In this document: positions 24,767 through 34,282 of the stretch, piece after piece
How positions within the stretch are numbered: the stretch's first letter is position 1
Layout: every line of letters begins with the position of its first letter
Source: Bacillus sonorensis NBRC 101234 = KCTC 13918
GTDB taxonomy: Bacteria > Bacillota > Bacilli > Bacillales > Bacillaceae
DNA: 64,000 nucleotides
Direction: 5' to 3'
Assembly: GCF_001592005.1 (NCBI RefSeq)
Contig: NZ_BCVZ01000002.1
Location: forward strand, 310,001-374,000
Notes under the pieces: model-generated
Database searches by the model: none
The model's input: the letters and a program-made list of their open reading frames with translations, nothing else
Told to the model about the DNA's origin: nothing
Made by a program: the position numbers and the translations under genes

Positions 24767-25633
24767 ATGGATTCAGCAGTGCCGAAAAAACATCATCAAA
24801 CAGAATGCACAAGTGAATATGACGTGCTAAAAAAAGTGGTCCTATGCCGGCCGGAGTATATGGCGATTCAGGATGTCATCAATGAAACACAAAAGTACTT
24901 CCATAAAGAAAATATAGACAGAACCATTGCCGTCCGCCAACATGAGACTTTGATCAATGAATTGGAAAAACGCGGCGTAGAAGTGTTTCTGCTGCCGGCT
25001 TCGAGCCAATTTCCTGAACAGGTGTTTACAAGAGATATCGGGTTTACCATCGGGGAAACCGTTTTTACCTCCCGGCTTTCAGCCGATATCCGCCAGGGTG
25101 AAGAAAATGTTCTGCAGGAATGGCTTTCCAAAGAAAACATCGCTTATCGTTCGTTTAACGGAGGGTATAAAATAGAGGGCGGCGACATTCTCATCGATCA
25201 GCATACCGTTTACGCAGGGGTCAGCGAACGGACATCATTTTCGGCCGTTCAAGCGCTGAAACGCCTGCTTCCATCCCATGAAGTGATTCCTGTTCCATTT
25301 GAGGAAACCTATCTCCACCTTGACTGCGTCTTCAACATCCTTTCTCCGCAAGAAGCGCTCGTTTACCCAAAAGCGCTGGGAGAAAAAGAATACGAGGTGC
25401 TTAAAAAGCGCTATGATATGATCGAAGTGCCTGAAAATGAACAGTTCACACTGGGAACGAATGTCCTTTCCATCGGAAATCAGACCGTGATAAGCCTCCC
25501 GGATAATAAAGAGGTCAACAGACAGCTCAGATCGCGCGGCTACACGGTCATTGAAATCGATTTATCGGAAATTATCAAATCGGGCGGTTCTTTCAGATGC
25601 TGCACGATGCCGCTTGAGAGGAGCTGTACGTAA
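24767..25633 (+). CDS. ykgA: YkgA, DDAH/arginine-deiminase-like hydrolase
   Basis: 288 residues from ATG 24767, which has GGGGGAG five bases upstream; the earlier ATG at 24731 has none. Guanidino-group modifying fold: FTRDIGFTIGE (substrate Asp), GGYKIEGGDILI (Glu/Asp), HLDCVFNIL (catalytic His) and the C-terminal GGSFRCCTMPLER with the nucleophilic Cys. Related to dimethylarginine dimethylaminohydrolase and amidinotransferases, so a guanidino compound is the likely substrate; identity unknown. It lies 4 kb from the guanidine exporter but has no shared regulation that I can see. Confidence 0.88.
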   Translation: MDSAVPKKHHQTECTSEYDVLKKVVLCRPEYMAIQDVINETQKYFHKENIDRTIAVRQHETLINELEKRGVEVFLLPASSQFPEQVFTRDIGFTIGETVFTSRLSADIRQGEENVLQEWLSKENIAYRSFNGGYKIEGGDILIDQHTVYAGVSERTSFSAVQALKRLLPSHEVIPVPFEETYLHLDCVFNILSPQEALVYPKALGEKEYEVLKKRYDMIEVPENEQFTLGTNVLSIGNQTVISLPDNKEVNRQLRSRGYTVIEIDLSEIIKSGGSFRCCTMPLERSCT

Positions 25634-25636
25634 GGA

Positions 25637-25665
25637 AGGAGCCTAAAGCGGCTCCTGTTTGTTTT
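25637..25665 (+). terminator. Terminator of ykgA
   Basis: AGGAGCC pairs with GGCTCCT (25650-25656), then GTTTGTTTT. Confidence 0.78.
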
Positions 25666-25675
25666 AGAAAAAAGC

Positions 25676-26689
25676 TTATCTTGTTTGAAGCGTCACTTCC
25701 ATTTCATCGTCCTCCTTTTTGACCTCCCCGTCATACAAATGGCAGGCGACATAGTGCCCTTCCTCGGCTTCTTTCAAAACAGGCTTTTTGGCGGTGCAAA
25801 TCGACATCGCTGCGGGGCATCTCGTTCTGAACACGCAGCCTGAGGGCGGGTTGATCGGGCTTGGAAGCTCGCCTTTTAAAATGATTCGTTTTCGTTTATC
25901 TTCGATGTCGGGATCTGGAATCGGAATAGCCGACAAAAGGGCTTGTGTATAAGGATGAAGCGGCTCTTGATACAATCGGGAGCTGGCCGTAATTTCAACC
26001 ATGTGCCCGAGATACATGACGCCGATGCGGTCGCTGATATGCTTGACCATGGAGAGATCGTGCGCAATAAACAGAAAGGTCAATCCTTTTTCTTTTTGCA
26101 GTTTTTTCAGGAGATTGACGACCTGCGCCTGCACGGAAACATCAAGTGCTGAGATCGGTTCGTCTGCGACAATGAACTCCGGCTCCAGGGCGAGCGCCCT
26201 TGCGATGCCGATTCTCTGCCTTTGGCCGCCGCTGAATTCATGAGGATAGCGATTGGCAAAGGCTCGATTAAGGCCGACTGATTCCAGCAGCTCGTCCACT
26301 TTTTCAAGGCGCCCCTTCCGCCCTCCGTAGAGGCCGTGGATTTCCATCGGCTCCAGCAAGATGTCCCTGACCGTCAACCGCGGGTTTAATGAAGCATACG
26401 GGTCTTGAAAAATCATTTGAATTTTCCGGTTGTATCGAAACGATTCGGCTTCAGTTAATTTGTGAATGTGTTTCCCGCGGTATTGAACCCCGCCCTCTGT
26501 CGGCTCATAAAGGCGCAGCAGCACCCGGCCCGTCGTCGATTTGCCGCAGCCGGATTCACCGACAAGCCCGAACGTCTCTCCTTCTTTTATATGAAAAGAA
26601 ATGCCGTCAACCGCTTTGACTGTTTTTCCTTTTCCGGCGTCAAAATGCATTTTCAATCCGCTGACTTTCAGCAATGTTTCTTGTTTCAT
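25676..26689 (-). CDS. ykfD: YkfD, oligopeptide ABC transporter ATPase (DppF-like)
   Basis: 337 residues from ATG 26689, which has GGAGGG upstream; the frame's extension to 26941 is antisense-shadow sequence within ykfC. ABC ATPase with Walker [10 protein letters not shown] (44-52), signature [14 protein letters not shown], Walker [13 protein letters not shown], and the C-terminal oligopeptide-permease (oligo_HPY) zone with a [14 protein letters not shown]ys cluster. It pairs with DppD to energise the DppBC permease. Last gene of the dpp-ykf operon. Confidence 0.93.
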   Translation of the reverse strand: MKQETLLKVSGLKMHFDAGKGKTVKAVDGISFHIKEGETFGLVGESGCGKSTTGRVLLRLYEPTEGGVQYRGKHIHKLTEAESFRYNRKIQMIFQDPYASLNPRLTVRDILLEPMEIHGLYGGRKGRLEKVDELLESVGLNRAFANRYPHEFSGGQRQRIGIARALALEPEFIVADEPISALDVSVQAQVVNLLKKLQKEKGLTFLFIAHDLSMVKHISDRIGVMYLGHMVEITASSRLYQEPLHPYTQALLSAIPIPDPDIEDKRKRIILKGELPSPINPPSGCVFRTRCPAAMSICTAKKPVLKEAEEGHYVACHLYDGEVKKEDDEMEVTLQTR

Positions 26690-26708
26690 GCCGATCCCTC
26701 CGTTTTCA

Positions 26709-27596
26709 TTAAAAATAGCGGCGAATTGCGCAGAGCTCTTTTTCGTAAACCGTATCTTCGAGAGATATGATTTCGATGGTCTTTCCCGTTTTCGGAGAGT
26801 GAAGCATCTTCCCGTTTCCGTAGTAAATACCGACATGATGCACCCGGCCTTTGCCTTCTCCATACGCAAAAAACAACAGGTCCCCAGGCTCCGCCCCGCT
26901 AAACGGAACCGCTTTTCCGCCCGTTGCCTGGTCGCCGGCATCCCGGGGCGCGGAATATCCGTTCGCTATCAGCATATGGCGGGCAAAACCTGAACAGTCA
27001 TAGCCAAATCCGCTCATTCCTCCCCACAGATACGGCAGATTTAAAAAAGCTTCGCCTGTCTGTACGATGTCTTTTCCGGATCCTTTTGGATTTCCTTTGA
27101 CTTTTGCGTCTTCTTTTTTCAGCCATCTCGGTCCCAATGGCGTTTCGACTTGGAACCAGGCGCTGTCTTCATCCAGGATGGCAAGTTTTGTGAGAAAACT
27201 CAATTCGAGCTCTCTCGTTTTTTCCTCTGTATATAAATATGCGGTCGGTTTTTGAATGACGGCGTATACTTCCGACTGTGGCCGGCTTTTTTTTGCCAGA
27301 TTAGCTTTCGGCATCCAGCCCGGGTAGCCGCGGTCATCTTTCGCTGACGGCTGTCCGGGGATGACGACCGATGCCCAGCCGTCCCTTTCTTCTAGCACAA
27401 GAACTTCTTCACCGAAGAGCACCTGTGTCTGAATGAGATTGGCCGTGCACAATTCAAGGCGGGGCCCGTATGGCAATGAATCAAGCCAGGCTCTGATACG
27501 AACGGGCTTTGACAGCATCATTTGATCGACCTTCCTCGGCGCCTCAGGGTGTGTCCAGACATTCGCTACTGAAACGGCCGCCGTATATACATCCAT
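26709..27596 (-). CDS. ykfC: YkfC, gamma-D-glutamyl-L-diamino acid endopeptidase
   Basis: 295 residues with no signal peptide, so it acts in the cytoplasm on imported murein peptides. Two SH3b-like domains (about 1-160), then NlpC/P60 (about 170-295) with catalytic Cys in [13 protein letters not shown] and His in [11 protein letters not shown]. It cuts between gamma-D-Glu and the diamino acid of peptides with a free N-terminal L-Ala. It lies four bases after ykfB, with GGGGGAG before the ATG. Confidence 0.95.
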   Translation of the reverse strand: MDVYTAAVSVANVWTHPEAPRKVDQMMLSKPVRIRAWLDSLPYGPRLELCTANLIQTQVLFGEEVLVLEERDGWASVVIPGQPSAKDDRGYPGWMPKANLAKKSRPQSEVYAVIQKPTAYLYTEEKTRELELSFLTKLAILDEDSAWFQVETPLGPRWLKKEDAKVKGNPKGSGKDIVQTGEAFLNLPYLWGGMSGFGYDCSGFARHMLIANGYSAPRDAGDQATGGKAVPFSGAEPGDLLFFAYGEGKGRVHHVGIYYGNGKMLHSPKTGKTIEIISLEDTVYEKELCAIRRYF

Positions 27597-27599
27597 CCA

Positions 27600-28688
27600 T
27601 CACTCCCCCTTTATCCCTTTTATATTGGAGATGCCGAGACCGGGAACATCAGGAAAGAACATTCTTCTTCCTTCATAGCTGATGCCGCCTTTGACGATAT
27701 CCTCCTTCAGCATCAGCGGTGCATCAAAATCGAACCTTGTCACATTTTTTTGGCTTGCTGCAAAGTGTGCCGCCGCTGTAACGCCGAGCCTAGTTTCGAT
27801 CATGCTTCCGGCCATGCACTCCACCCCGCAGGCTTCCGCCAAAGCATTGATCTTTAAAGCGTTACGGATGCCGCCCGCTTTCATCAGCTTAATATTGATC
27901 AAATCAGCGCTTCTCGTTTTAAGCACCTGAAAAGCCTGCTCCGGAGAAAACACGCTTTCGTCGGCCATGATCAATGTATCCACTGCATCTGTTACTTGTT
28001 TTAATCCTTCAAGATCATCTTTATGGACGGGCTGTTCAACAAGCTCGATATCAAGACCTTCATCCTCCAGTTTCCGAATCGCCCTGACTGCCTGTTTGGG
28101 CGTCCATCCTTGATTTGCATCAAGCCGGATTTTCGCTCCCGTCCCCGTACGTCCGCGGATTTCACGGATGCGGGCAAGATCTGATTCGATGTCGTCCTTT
28201 CCGACCTTTACTTTTAATGTACGAAAACCCTCATTCATATAGCGGGCGGCGTCTTCCCCCATTTCTTCAGGCTGATTGACGCTGACGGTAAAGTCCGTCT
28301 CAATCTCCCGCCTGTACCCTCCTAAAAATTGATATAAAGGCAGCCCGCACATTTGTGATAAACAATCGTAAACAGCCATATCAACAGCGGCCTTTGCGCT
28401 TGTATTTCCGCACATCAATTTGTCGATTGTACAAAATACGGCTTCCGCCCTTAATAAACTTTGGCCGATCAAGGCAGGTGCAAACACCTCCCTGATCGCG
28501 CTTTCGATGCTGTCAAGAGTTTCTCCAGTGATAACGGCGGTCGGGGGCGCTTCTCCCCAGCCTGATGCGTCCTCTGCCAACATGTTAACCATGACGGCTT
28601 CAGCGGTATGCACTGTTCTGAGCGCGGTTTTGAACGGTTTCTTTAATGGAACGGCGATTCGGTATGTATGAATAGCGGTTATCTTCAT
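27600..28688 (-). CDS. ykfB: YkfB, L-Ala-D/L-Glu epimerase
   Basis: 362 residues, enolase superfamily (muconate-lactonizing subgroup). Active-site Lys in TLKVKVGKDD, metal ligands Asp in RLDANQGW, Glu in ELVEQPV, Asp in MADESV, and the second Lys in INIKLMKAGG. Converts L-Ala-D-Glu released from murein peptides into L-Ala-L-Glu for ordinary dipeptidases. GAGGAGGG precedes the ATG. Confidence 0.95.
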   Translation of the reverse strand: MKITAIHTYRIAVPLKKPFKTALRTVHTAEAVMVNMLAEDASGWGEAPPTAVITGETLDSIESAIREVFAPALIGQSLLRAEAVFCTIDKLMCGNTSAKAAVDMAVYDCLSQMCGLPLYQFLGGYRREIETDFTVSVNQPEEMGEDAARYMNEGFRTLKVKVGKDDIESDLARIREIRGRTGTGAKIRLDANQGWTPKQAVRAIRKLEDEGLDIELVEQPVHKDDLEGLKQVTDAVDTLIMADESVFSPEQAFQVLKTRSADLINIKLMKAGGIRNALKINALAEACGVECMAGSMIETRLGVTAAAHFAASQKNVTRFDFDAPLMLKEDIVKGGISYEGRRMFFPDVPGLGISNIKGIKGE

Positions 28689-28711
28689 GCCGGCCCTCCT
28701 CTTTTTTCGTT

Positions 28712-29635
28712 TTAAGAAACCCCGGGTTCGATCATCAGTTGTTTTTTTTCAGTATCAAGCATGCCTTCAGCCCCGATTGGTATAGCGATATTCGGGGAAG
28801 AATGGCCGATTTGAAAGCCTGACAGCGCCGGCTTGCCTTCCGGGACGATATAATCTTCTATGATCTCCTTTAACGTCAGTGATTCACTGCGCTTTTTCGG
28901 AATGCAATCATGAAAATCGCAGAGCAGAATACCTGCGGCATCAGACAATTTCCCCGCCATTTTCAAATGATTGAGCATCCGGTCGATTTTGTAAGGCTCT
29001 TCATCGATATCCTCTATAAAGAGAAGCTTTCCCCTTGTATCGATTTCAAACGGCGTGCCGAGGGTTGTCACAAGAAGGGCGAGATTTCCGCCGATCAGCT
29101 CCCCTTTTGCTTTTCCTTTTACAACAGCCTCTAAAGGCGAGACGTCTTCGGTCAGAGTGAGCGACATTTTTTGAAACAGCTGCTGAAAGGACTGTTTTGT
29201 CAATGGATGGACGTCTTCTTTGCCGATATCAGAGCTGAGCATCGGTCCATGGAATGTGATCAGATTGGTCCGCTTCTGGATGGCCATATGTAAAAACGTA
29301 ATGTCTGAATATCCCCAAAATATTTTCGGATGGCTTTTGATGACGTCAAAATCAATCTTCTCCGCAATCCGTCCCGTCCCATACCCTCCGCACGCGCAGA
29401 TCACCGCTTTGACGGACGGATCCTGGAACATATCATGAAAATCCCGCAGGCGCTCTTCATCCGTTCCCGCCAAATAGCCGTGTTTTTTGCCGGAGGCACG
29501 GCCGATTTTGACACGGAGCCCAAGCTTTTTTAAATATTGGACGGCGGCATCAAGTTTTTCCGCGACAGGCGGACTCGCCGGTGCGATCACCCCGACCGTA
29601 TCGCCGGTTTTCAGTTTTTGAGGCGCGATTTTCAA
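28712..29635 (-). CDS. ykfA: YkfA, LD-carboxypeptidase family S66
   Basis: 307 residues; start is TTG 29635 with AAGGGGGA nine bases upstream. S66 (LdcA/MccF) family: GDTVGVIAPASP near the N-terminus, CGGYGTGRI, the nucleophile Ser in FWGYSDITFLH, and C-terminal Glu and His in the GGNLALL and GHSSPN segments. Removes terminal D-Ala from murein tetrapeptides or related residues. No signal peptide, so cytoplasmic. Separated from dppE by a hairpin. Confidence 0.93.
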   Translation of the reverse strand: MKIAPQKLKTGDTVGVIAPASPPVAEKLDAAVQYLKKLGLRVKIGRASGKKHGYLAGTDEERLRDFHDMFQDPSVKAVICACGGYGTGRIAEKIDFDVIKSHPKIFWGYSDITFLHMAIQKRTNLITFHGPMLSSDIGKEDVHPLTKQSFQQLFQKMSLTLTEDVSPLEAVVKGKAKGELIGGNLALLVTTLGTPFEIDTRGKLLFIEDIDEEPYKIDRMLNHLKMAGKLSDAAGILLCDFHDCIPKKRSESLTLKEIIEDYIVPEGKPALSGFQIGHSSPNIAIPIGAEGMLDTEKKQLMIEPGVS

Positions 29636-29652
29636 TGCAAAGTCCCCCTTGT

Positions 29653-29705
29653 GAAAAAACCGCCCGGAATCGTGCTGAAGAGGCGCACATACATGTCCCG
29701 GGCGG
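29653..29705 (-). terminator. Internal terminator between dppE and ykfA
   Basis: CCGCCCGG (29660-29667) pairs with CCGGGCGG (29698-29705) and is followed by TTTTTTC on the minus strand. It lies inside the operon and should reduce ykfABCD transcription relative to dppABCDE. Confidence 0.78.
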
Positions 29706-29719
29706 ACTTTTTTATCATT

Positions 29720-31348
29720 CTATGTTTTTTCGGCCCATTTCAGTTCGATATAGCCGACAGGATGGCGGATGATGCCCTTGACATTTTCCTTTTCCAAATG
29801 GACTTGGTTATAGAAATAGACCGGAATGATCGGCATACCTTCAAATAACACCTTTTCCGCCTGATGCATCAGCTCATTGCGTTTTCCTTCATCAGCTTCA
29901 TGTTTCGCCGCTTTGATCAGCTGATCATACTCTTTGCTGCTCCACCCGGTCCGGTTCATCGAATTATCGGTTTGAAAGCTTTCTAAGAAATTGATCGGGT
30001 CAGCATAATCGGCCAGGAAAGAGCTTTGCGAAAACTGAAACTTGAGCGCTTTTTGCTCCTCGAGGAACGTGTTCCATTCCATATTGGCCAGCTTCACATT
30101 GACGTTCAATACACTTTTCAGCTGTTGCTGAACCGCCTCGGCCATTTTTTTATGTTCAGGCTTTGTGCTGTATGTCAGCGTAATTTCCGGCAGCTTCTTA
30201 TAATGTTCTTCCTTCATTCCTTTTTCAAGAAGCTTTTTCGCTTCATCGGCATTAAATGTGACTACATCTCCGCCTTCCTCGCGAAAGTCCTTGCCGCCTG
30301 ATCCTTTCAAGCCCGGCGAGACAAAGGCGCGCGCAGGCTTTTCACCGTTTTTCGTGACGTAGTCGACAAGTTCCTGCTGGTCAACCGCCATCGCGAACGC
30401 TTTTCTGATGTTTTCATTTTGGAAGGGCTCCATCTTGACATTGAACCTGTAAAAGTAAAGGCCGGCCTGATCAAACACCTTCACTTCGTCAGACCCCATC
30501 AGCTTTTCGCTCATCTCTGCCGGTACATAGGCCGTGTCAAGCTCACCCGACTGGAACATTTGATAATCGGTATTTCTGTCATTGACCATCGCCCATGTGA
30601 CTTTATCCAGCTTTACGGTTTTTTTATCCCAGTACGTGTCGCTTTTTTCCATCGCCAGGCTTTCATCATGCTTCCACTCCGTCAGCTTAAACGGTCCGTT
30701 CCCGACAAACGTATCTGCTTCCTCATGCCATTTCGGATTTCCCTCGGCTACCTTCTGATTGACAGGGAAAAAGGCAGGATTTGAGACAATGCTTAAAAAC
30801 GATTTTTGCGGGCTTGTCAGCGTGACTTTAAGGGTTTTGTCATTCAAGGCTTCTACCTTTACGTCATCCTTCGAGCCTTTTCCGCTGTTAAATTCTTCGC
30901 CGCCTTCAATAACATATCCTAAAAACGCGGCGGAAGAACCTGTTTTCGGATCAAGCAGGCGCTTCCATGCATATTCGAAGTCGCCCGCTGTCAGCGGATC
31001 TCCGTTAGACCATTTCGCCTGCCCGCGGATTGTAAAAGTATATGTCTTTCCATCATCGGAAATGCTCCATTTTTCGGCTGATGCGGCCTCAGGCTCATGA
31101 TCGGCCCCAAGCCTCGTCAGCCCCTCCATCAAGTTGTTCAGCGCCTGCCATGACACATTATTAAAGCCGGTCGGCGGATCAAATGATGTCGGTTCATTTT
31201 CATTGTTCAGCTTCAGAACCTGTTCCTGATTCGACTCTTTCCCTTTCCCGTCCGCATTCGCATTCTGACCCGCCTGTTCATTTGCCGTACAGCCGAACAG
31301 CATGACGGAAACCACCATGACGATCAAACCGCTCCACCATGTTTTCAT
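29720..31348 (-). CDS. dppE: DppE, dipeptide/murein peptide-binding lipoprotein
   Basis: 542 residues from ATG 31348, preceded by GGGGGGA; an earlier in-frame ATG (31366) lacks an SD. Lipoprotein with lipobox MLFGC (Cys20), SBP family 5 (oligopeptide binding): LNNENEPTSFDPP, VSWQALNNLMEGL and GNGPFKLTEWKHDESLAMEKS-type motifs. Binds peptides, in B. subtilis including murein tripeptides, for DppBCDF/YkfD. Confidence 0.95.
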   Translation of the reverse strand: MKTWWSGLIVMVVSVMLFGCTANEQAGQNANADGKGKESNQEQVLKLNNENEPTSFDPPTGFNNVSWQALNNLMEGLTRLGADHEPEAASAEKWSISDDGKTYTFTIRGQAKWSNGDPLTAGDFEYAWKRLLDPKTGSSAAFLGYVIEGGEEFNSGKGSKDDVKVEALNDKTLKVTLTSPQKSFLSIVSNPAFFPVNQKVAEGNPKWHEEADTFVGNGPFKLTEWKHDESLAMEKSDTYWDKKTVKLDKVTWAMVNDRNTDYQMFQSGELDTAYVPAEMSEKLMGSDEVKVFDQAGLYFYRFNVKMEPFQNENIRKAFAMAVDQQELVDYVTKNGEKPARAFVSPGLKGSGGKDFREEGGDVVTFNADEAKKLLEKGMKEEHYKKLPEITLTYSTKPEHKKMAEAVQQQLKSVLNVNVKLANMEWNTFLEEQKALKFQFSQSSFLADYADPINFLESFQTDNSMNRTGWSSKEYDQLIKAAKHEADEGKRNELMHQAEKVLFEGMPIIPVYFYNQVHLEKENVKGIIRHPVGYIELKWAEKT

Positions 31349-31369
31349 CAAATCCCCCCGTTTCATAGA

Positions 31370-32368
31370 TTAAGAACTAAATACAACCCGTTTTGCCCGT
31401 TCATCCTGAAGCCAGCAGCAGACATCGTGCCCTGCCGCCACTTCCGTTTTCGCCGGATAGAGCTTTTCGCAGACCTCCATCGCATTTGGGCAGCGGGCGG
31501 TAAACGGACAGCCCGCCGGCGGAGAAAATAAATCAGGCGGCGTTCCGTCGATCGGAACGAGATCCGCTTCTTCAAGGTCAAGCCTCGGCACGGATTTCAA
31601 CAATCCCTTTGTGTACGGATGCTGCGGATGATAAAAGATGTCTTTCCGCGTTCCCGTCTCTGCGATTTTCCCCGCATACATGACCGCGATTCTGTCGGCG
31701 GTCTGCGCGACAACCCCTAAATCATGTGTAATTAAAATGATGGACACGCCGGTTTTTTGCTGAATATCTTTAAACAGCTCAAGGATTTGTGCCTGTATCG
31801 TGACATCAAGCGCGGTTGTCGGCTCATCGGCAATCAGGATTTCCGGCTCACAGATCAGCGCCATCGCGATCACGATCCTCTGCCTCATGCCTCCGCTGAA
31901 TTGATGCGGATACTGTTTCAAACGCTCTCCCGGATTCGGAATCCCGACGAGCTCAAGCATCGAGACCACGGCCTCTTTCGCCGCAGCCTTCGAAACCGCG
32001 CGGTGCTCCAAAACCGCTTCTGTCAGCTGATCGCCGATGGTTAAGGTCGGATTCAGCGCCGTCATGGGATCCTGGAAGATCATCGAGATCTCGGCTCCGC
32101 GGATCGTCCTCATTTCTTTTTCAGACAGATGGCGCAAGTCCTTTCCTTTGAAACGTATGGCTCCATCTGTGATCAAGGCAGAAAATTTCGGAAGCAGTTG
32201 CATGATGCTTTGTGATGTCACACTTTTACCGCATCCTGATTCACCGACAATCGCGAACGTTTCCCCTTCATACAAATCAAAGCTGACGCCGCGGACGGCT
32301 TTAACCGTCCCTCCGTATGTCGCAAATGACACATGCAGATTCTCGACTTCCAATATTTTTTTCCGCAA
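31370..32368 (-). CDS. dppD: DppD, peptide ABC transporter ATPase
   Basis: 332 residues; TTG start with GAGGAGG nine bases upstream. Walker [10 protein letters not shown] (42-50), signature FSGGMRQRIVIAMAL, Walker B ILIADEPTTALD, switch His in ILITHDLGVVAQTADR, C-terminal oligo_HPY segment with CPFTARCPNAMEVC. Partner ATPase to YkfD. Confidence 0.95.
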   Translation of the reverse strand: MRKKILEVENLHVSFATYGGTVKAVRGVSFDLYEGETFAIVGESGCGKSVTSQSIMQLLPKFSALITDGAIRFKGKDLRHLSEKEMRTIRGAEISMIFQDPMTALNPTLTIGDQLTEAVLEHRAVSKAAAKEAVVSMLELVGIPNPGERLKQYPHQFSGGMRQRIVIAMALICEPEILIADEPTTALDVTIQAQILELFKDIQQKTGVSIILITHDLGVVAQTADRIAVMYAGKIAETGTRKDIFYHPQHPYTKGLLKSVPRLDLEEADLVPIDGTPPDLFSPPAGCPFTARCPNAMEVCEKLYPAKTEVAAGHDVCCWLQDERAKRVVFSS

Positions 32369-32371
32369 ATG

Positions 32372-33334
32372 TCATGACCTCCTCAGCTTCGGATCTAGTG
32401 CATCCTGAAGTCCGTCTCCAAGAACATTGAAGGCGAACATCGTCAGGGAGATAAAGAAAGCCGGGAAAAACAGCCGCCACCAATGACCTGACAAAATCAC
32501 CGGAAGACCGTCGTTCGCCATGACGCCCCAGCTGGCGAACGGAGCCTGAATCCCGAGCCCGAGAAAGCTTAAAAACGCTTCGGCGAATATCGCGGACGGC
32601 ACTGTCAGTGTCATCTGAACGATGATCGCCCCCATCATGTTCGGAAGCAGGTTTTTTCTGATGATGCGCATTGTTTTCGCCCCAAACGTTTTGGAGGCGA
32701 GGACGTGCTCATCATGCTTGACCTTCAGCACCTGTCCCCTGACAATCCGGGCCATGCCGACCCATCCGGTGACAGTCAGCGCGATGAGAATCGTCCCGAG
32801 TCCGGGTCCCATCAACACCATTAAAAGAATGACGACCAGCAAGTATGGAAGTCCGTGGAGCACTTCAATGATCCGCATCATGACATGGTCGGTTTTTCCG
32901 CCTTTATAGCCGGCAATCCCGCCGTAAATGACGCCGATCGCAAAGTCGATCAAAGCCGCCATAACACCGACAAATAGCGAAATTCTCGCCCCGTACCATG
33001 TTCTTGTAAAAACGTCGCGGCCAAGCTCATCTGTTCCGAACCAATGCTGCGGGGACGGGGGAAGATTTTGCTGTGCGAGCGATTGCTGTGTGACGCTGTG
33101 CGGAGACAAAACCGGCCCGAAAGCCGCCATGATGAAGAGGAAGATCAGAATGCCCAAACCGGCCATCGCCAGCTTGTTCTTCCTTAAAATGCGCCAGGCG
33201 TTCTGCCAATAGGAGAGGCTTGGTCTGAGTACAGATTCACGTTCGCCCTTTTCCTGTTTCTTCGGGGCAAACCATTCGTTCGGGATATGCCCGCCCGGCG
33301 GCGCTTCATGTTCCGTGCGAACTGGGAGGCTCAT
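32372..33334 (-). CDS. dppC: DppC, peptide permease subunit
   Basis: 320 residues from ATG 33334 (AAAGGGTG six bases upstream), equal to B. subtilis DppC; a GTG three codons earlier is less well placed. Six membrane helices and the permease EAA-type loop (ASKTFGAKTMRIIRKNLLPN). The N-terminal 60 residues are cytoplasmic and hydrophilic. Confidence 0.95.
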   Translation of the reverse strand: MSLPVRTEHEAPPGGHIPNEWFAPKKQEKGERESVLRPSLSYWQNAWRILRKNKLAMAGLGILIFLFIMAAFGPVLSPHSVTQQSLAQQNLPPSPQHWFGTDELGRDVFTRTWYGARISLFVGVMAALIDFAIGVIYGGIAGYKGGKTDHVMMRIIEVLHGLPYLLVVILLMVLMGPGLGTILIALTVTGWVGMARIVRGQVLKVKHDEHVLASKTFGAKTMRIIRKNLLPNMMGAIIVQMTLTVPSAIFAEAFLSFLGLGIQAPFASWGVMANDGLPVILSGHWWRLFFPAFFISLTMFAFNVLGDGLQDALDPKLRRS

Positions 33335-33339
33335 ATGAC

Positions 33340-34266
33340 TCACCCTTTCTTATGCAGTTTAATGCGGGGATCAAGGATTCCGTAGGCCAAATCGACTAAA
33401 AACAGCATAACAATGAGGATGATGCTGTAAAAAACGGTGGTTCCCATAATCACGGGATAATCGCGGGAATTGATGCTTTCAACGAAATATTTTCCCATTC
33501 CCGGAATGGCGAAGATTTTTTCAATGACGAAGCTGCCCGTTAAAATGGCGGCTGCCAGCGTCCCGAGTACCGTGATCACGGGCATGAGTGCGTTTTTCAG
33601 GGCATGCTTCATGACGATTTTAACAGGGGAAAGCCCTTTCGCCCTCGCCGTCCGGATATAGTCCTGAGTCAGCACTTCAATCATGCTCGAACGCGTCAGC
33701 CTGGCGATAATCGCCATCGGCCCCATGGCCAAAGCAACTGTCGGGAGCACCATATGCATCGGGCTCGTCCATGTCGAAGGGGGAAAGATGTTCCAATTGA
33801 CGGCGAACTGCTGAATCAGCATCGTCGCCATGATAAAGTTCGGAACGGAAATGCCGAGGACGGCGACCGTCATCGCCGCGTAGTCGATGATCCCGTTTTG
33901 CCGAAGCGCTGCAAAGATGCCGAGCGCAATCCCTGACAAAATCGCAATTATGAGAGACGTCATTCCCAGTTCAAATGAAACGGGAAAGCCTCTAGACAGC
34001 ATATCGTTGACACTTTGTGAAGGCTGCTTGATCGACGGACCGAAATCAAAAGCGACGATCGACTTTAAATAAAACAAATATTGAACAAAGAGAGGCTCGT
34101 CCAAATGGTAGTAAGCCTCCAAATTCCGCTGGACTGCTTCATTTGTGTTCCGCTCTTCATTAAAAGGAGAGCCCGGTATTACTTTCATCATCACAAAGGT
34201 CAAGGTCGTAATCACCAAAATGGTCGCTACCATCGACAGCAGCCGCTTCATGATGTAACCTGCCAT
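33340..34266 (-). CDS. dppB: DppB, peptide permease subunit
   Basis: 308 residues, as in B. subtilis. N-terminal MKRLLSMVATILVITTLTFVMMKV is the standard OppB-type first helix; EAA loop RTARAKGLSPVKIVMKHALKN. Six membrane helices in all. Forms the channel with DppC. Confidence 0.95.
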   Translation of the reverse strand: MAGYIMKRLLSMVATILVITTLTFVMMKVIPGSPFNEERNTNEAVQRNLEAYYHLDEPLFVQYLFYLKSIVAFDFGPSIKQPSQSVNDMLSRGFPVSFELGMTSLIIAILSGIALGIFAALRQNGIIDYAAMTVAVLGISVPNFIMATMLIQQFAVNWNIFPPSTWTSPMHMVLPTVALAMGPMAIIARLTRSSMIEVLTQDYIRTARAKGLSPVKIVMKHALKNALMPVITVLGTLAAAILTGSFVIEKIFAIPGMGKYFVESINSRDYPVIMGTTVFYSIILIVMLFLVDLAYGILDPRIKLHKKG

Positions 34267-34282
34267 TGTTCATCACACCTTC

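Noticed and set aside
26690..26941. N-terminal extension of ykfD
   Set aside because: Lies antiparallel-free inside the ykfC coding region with no SD; ATG 26689 has GGAGGG.
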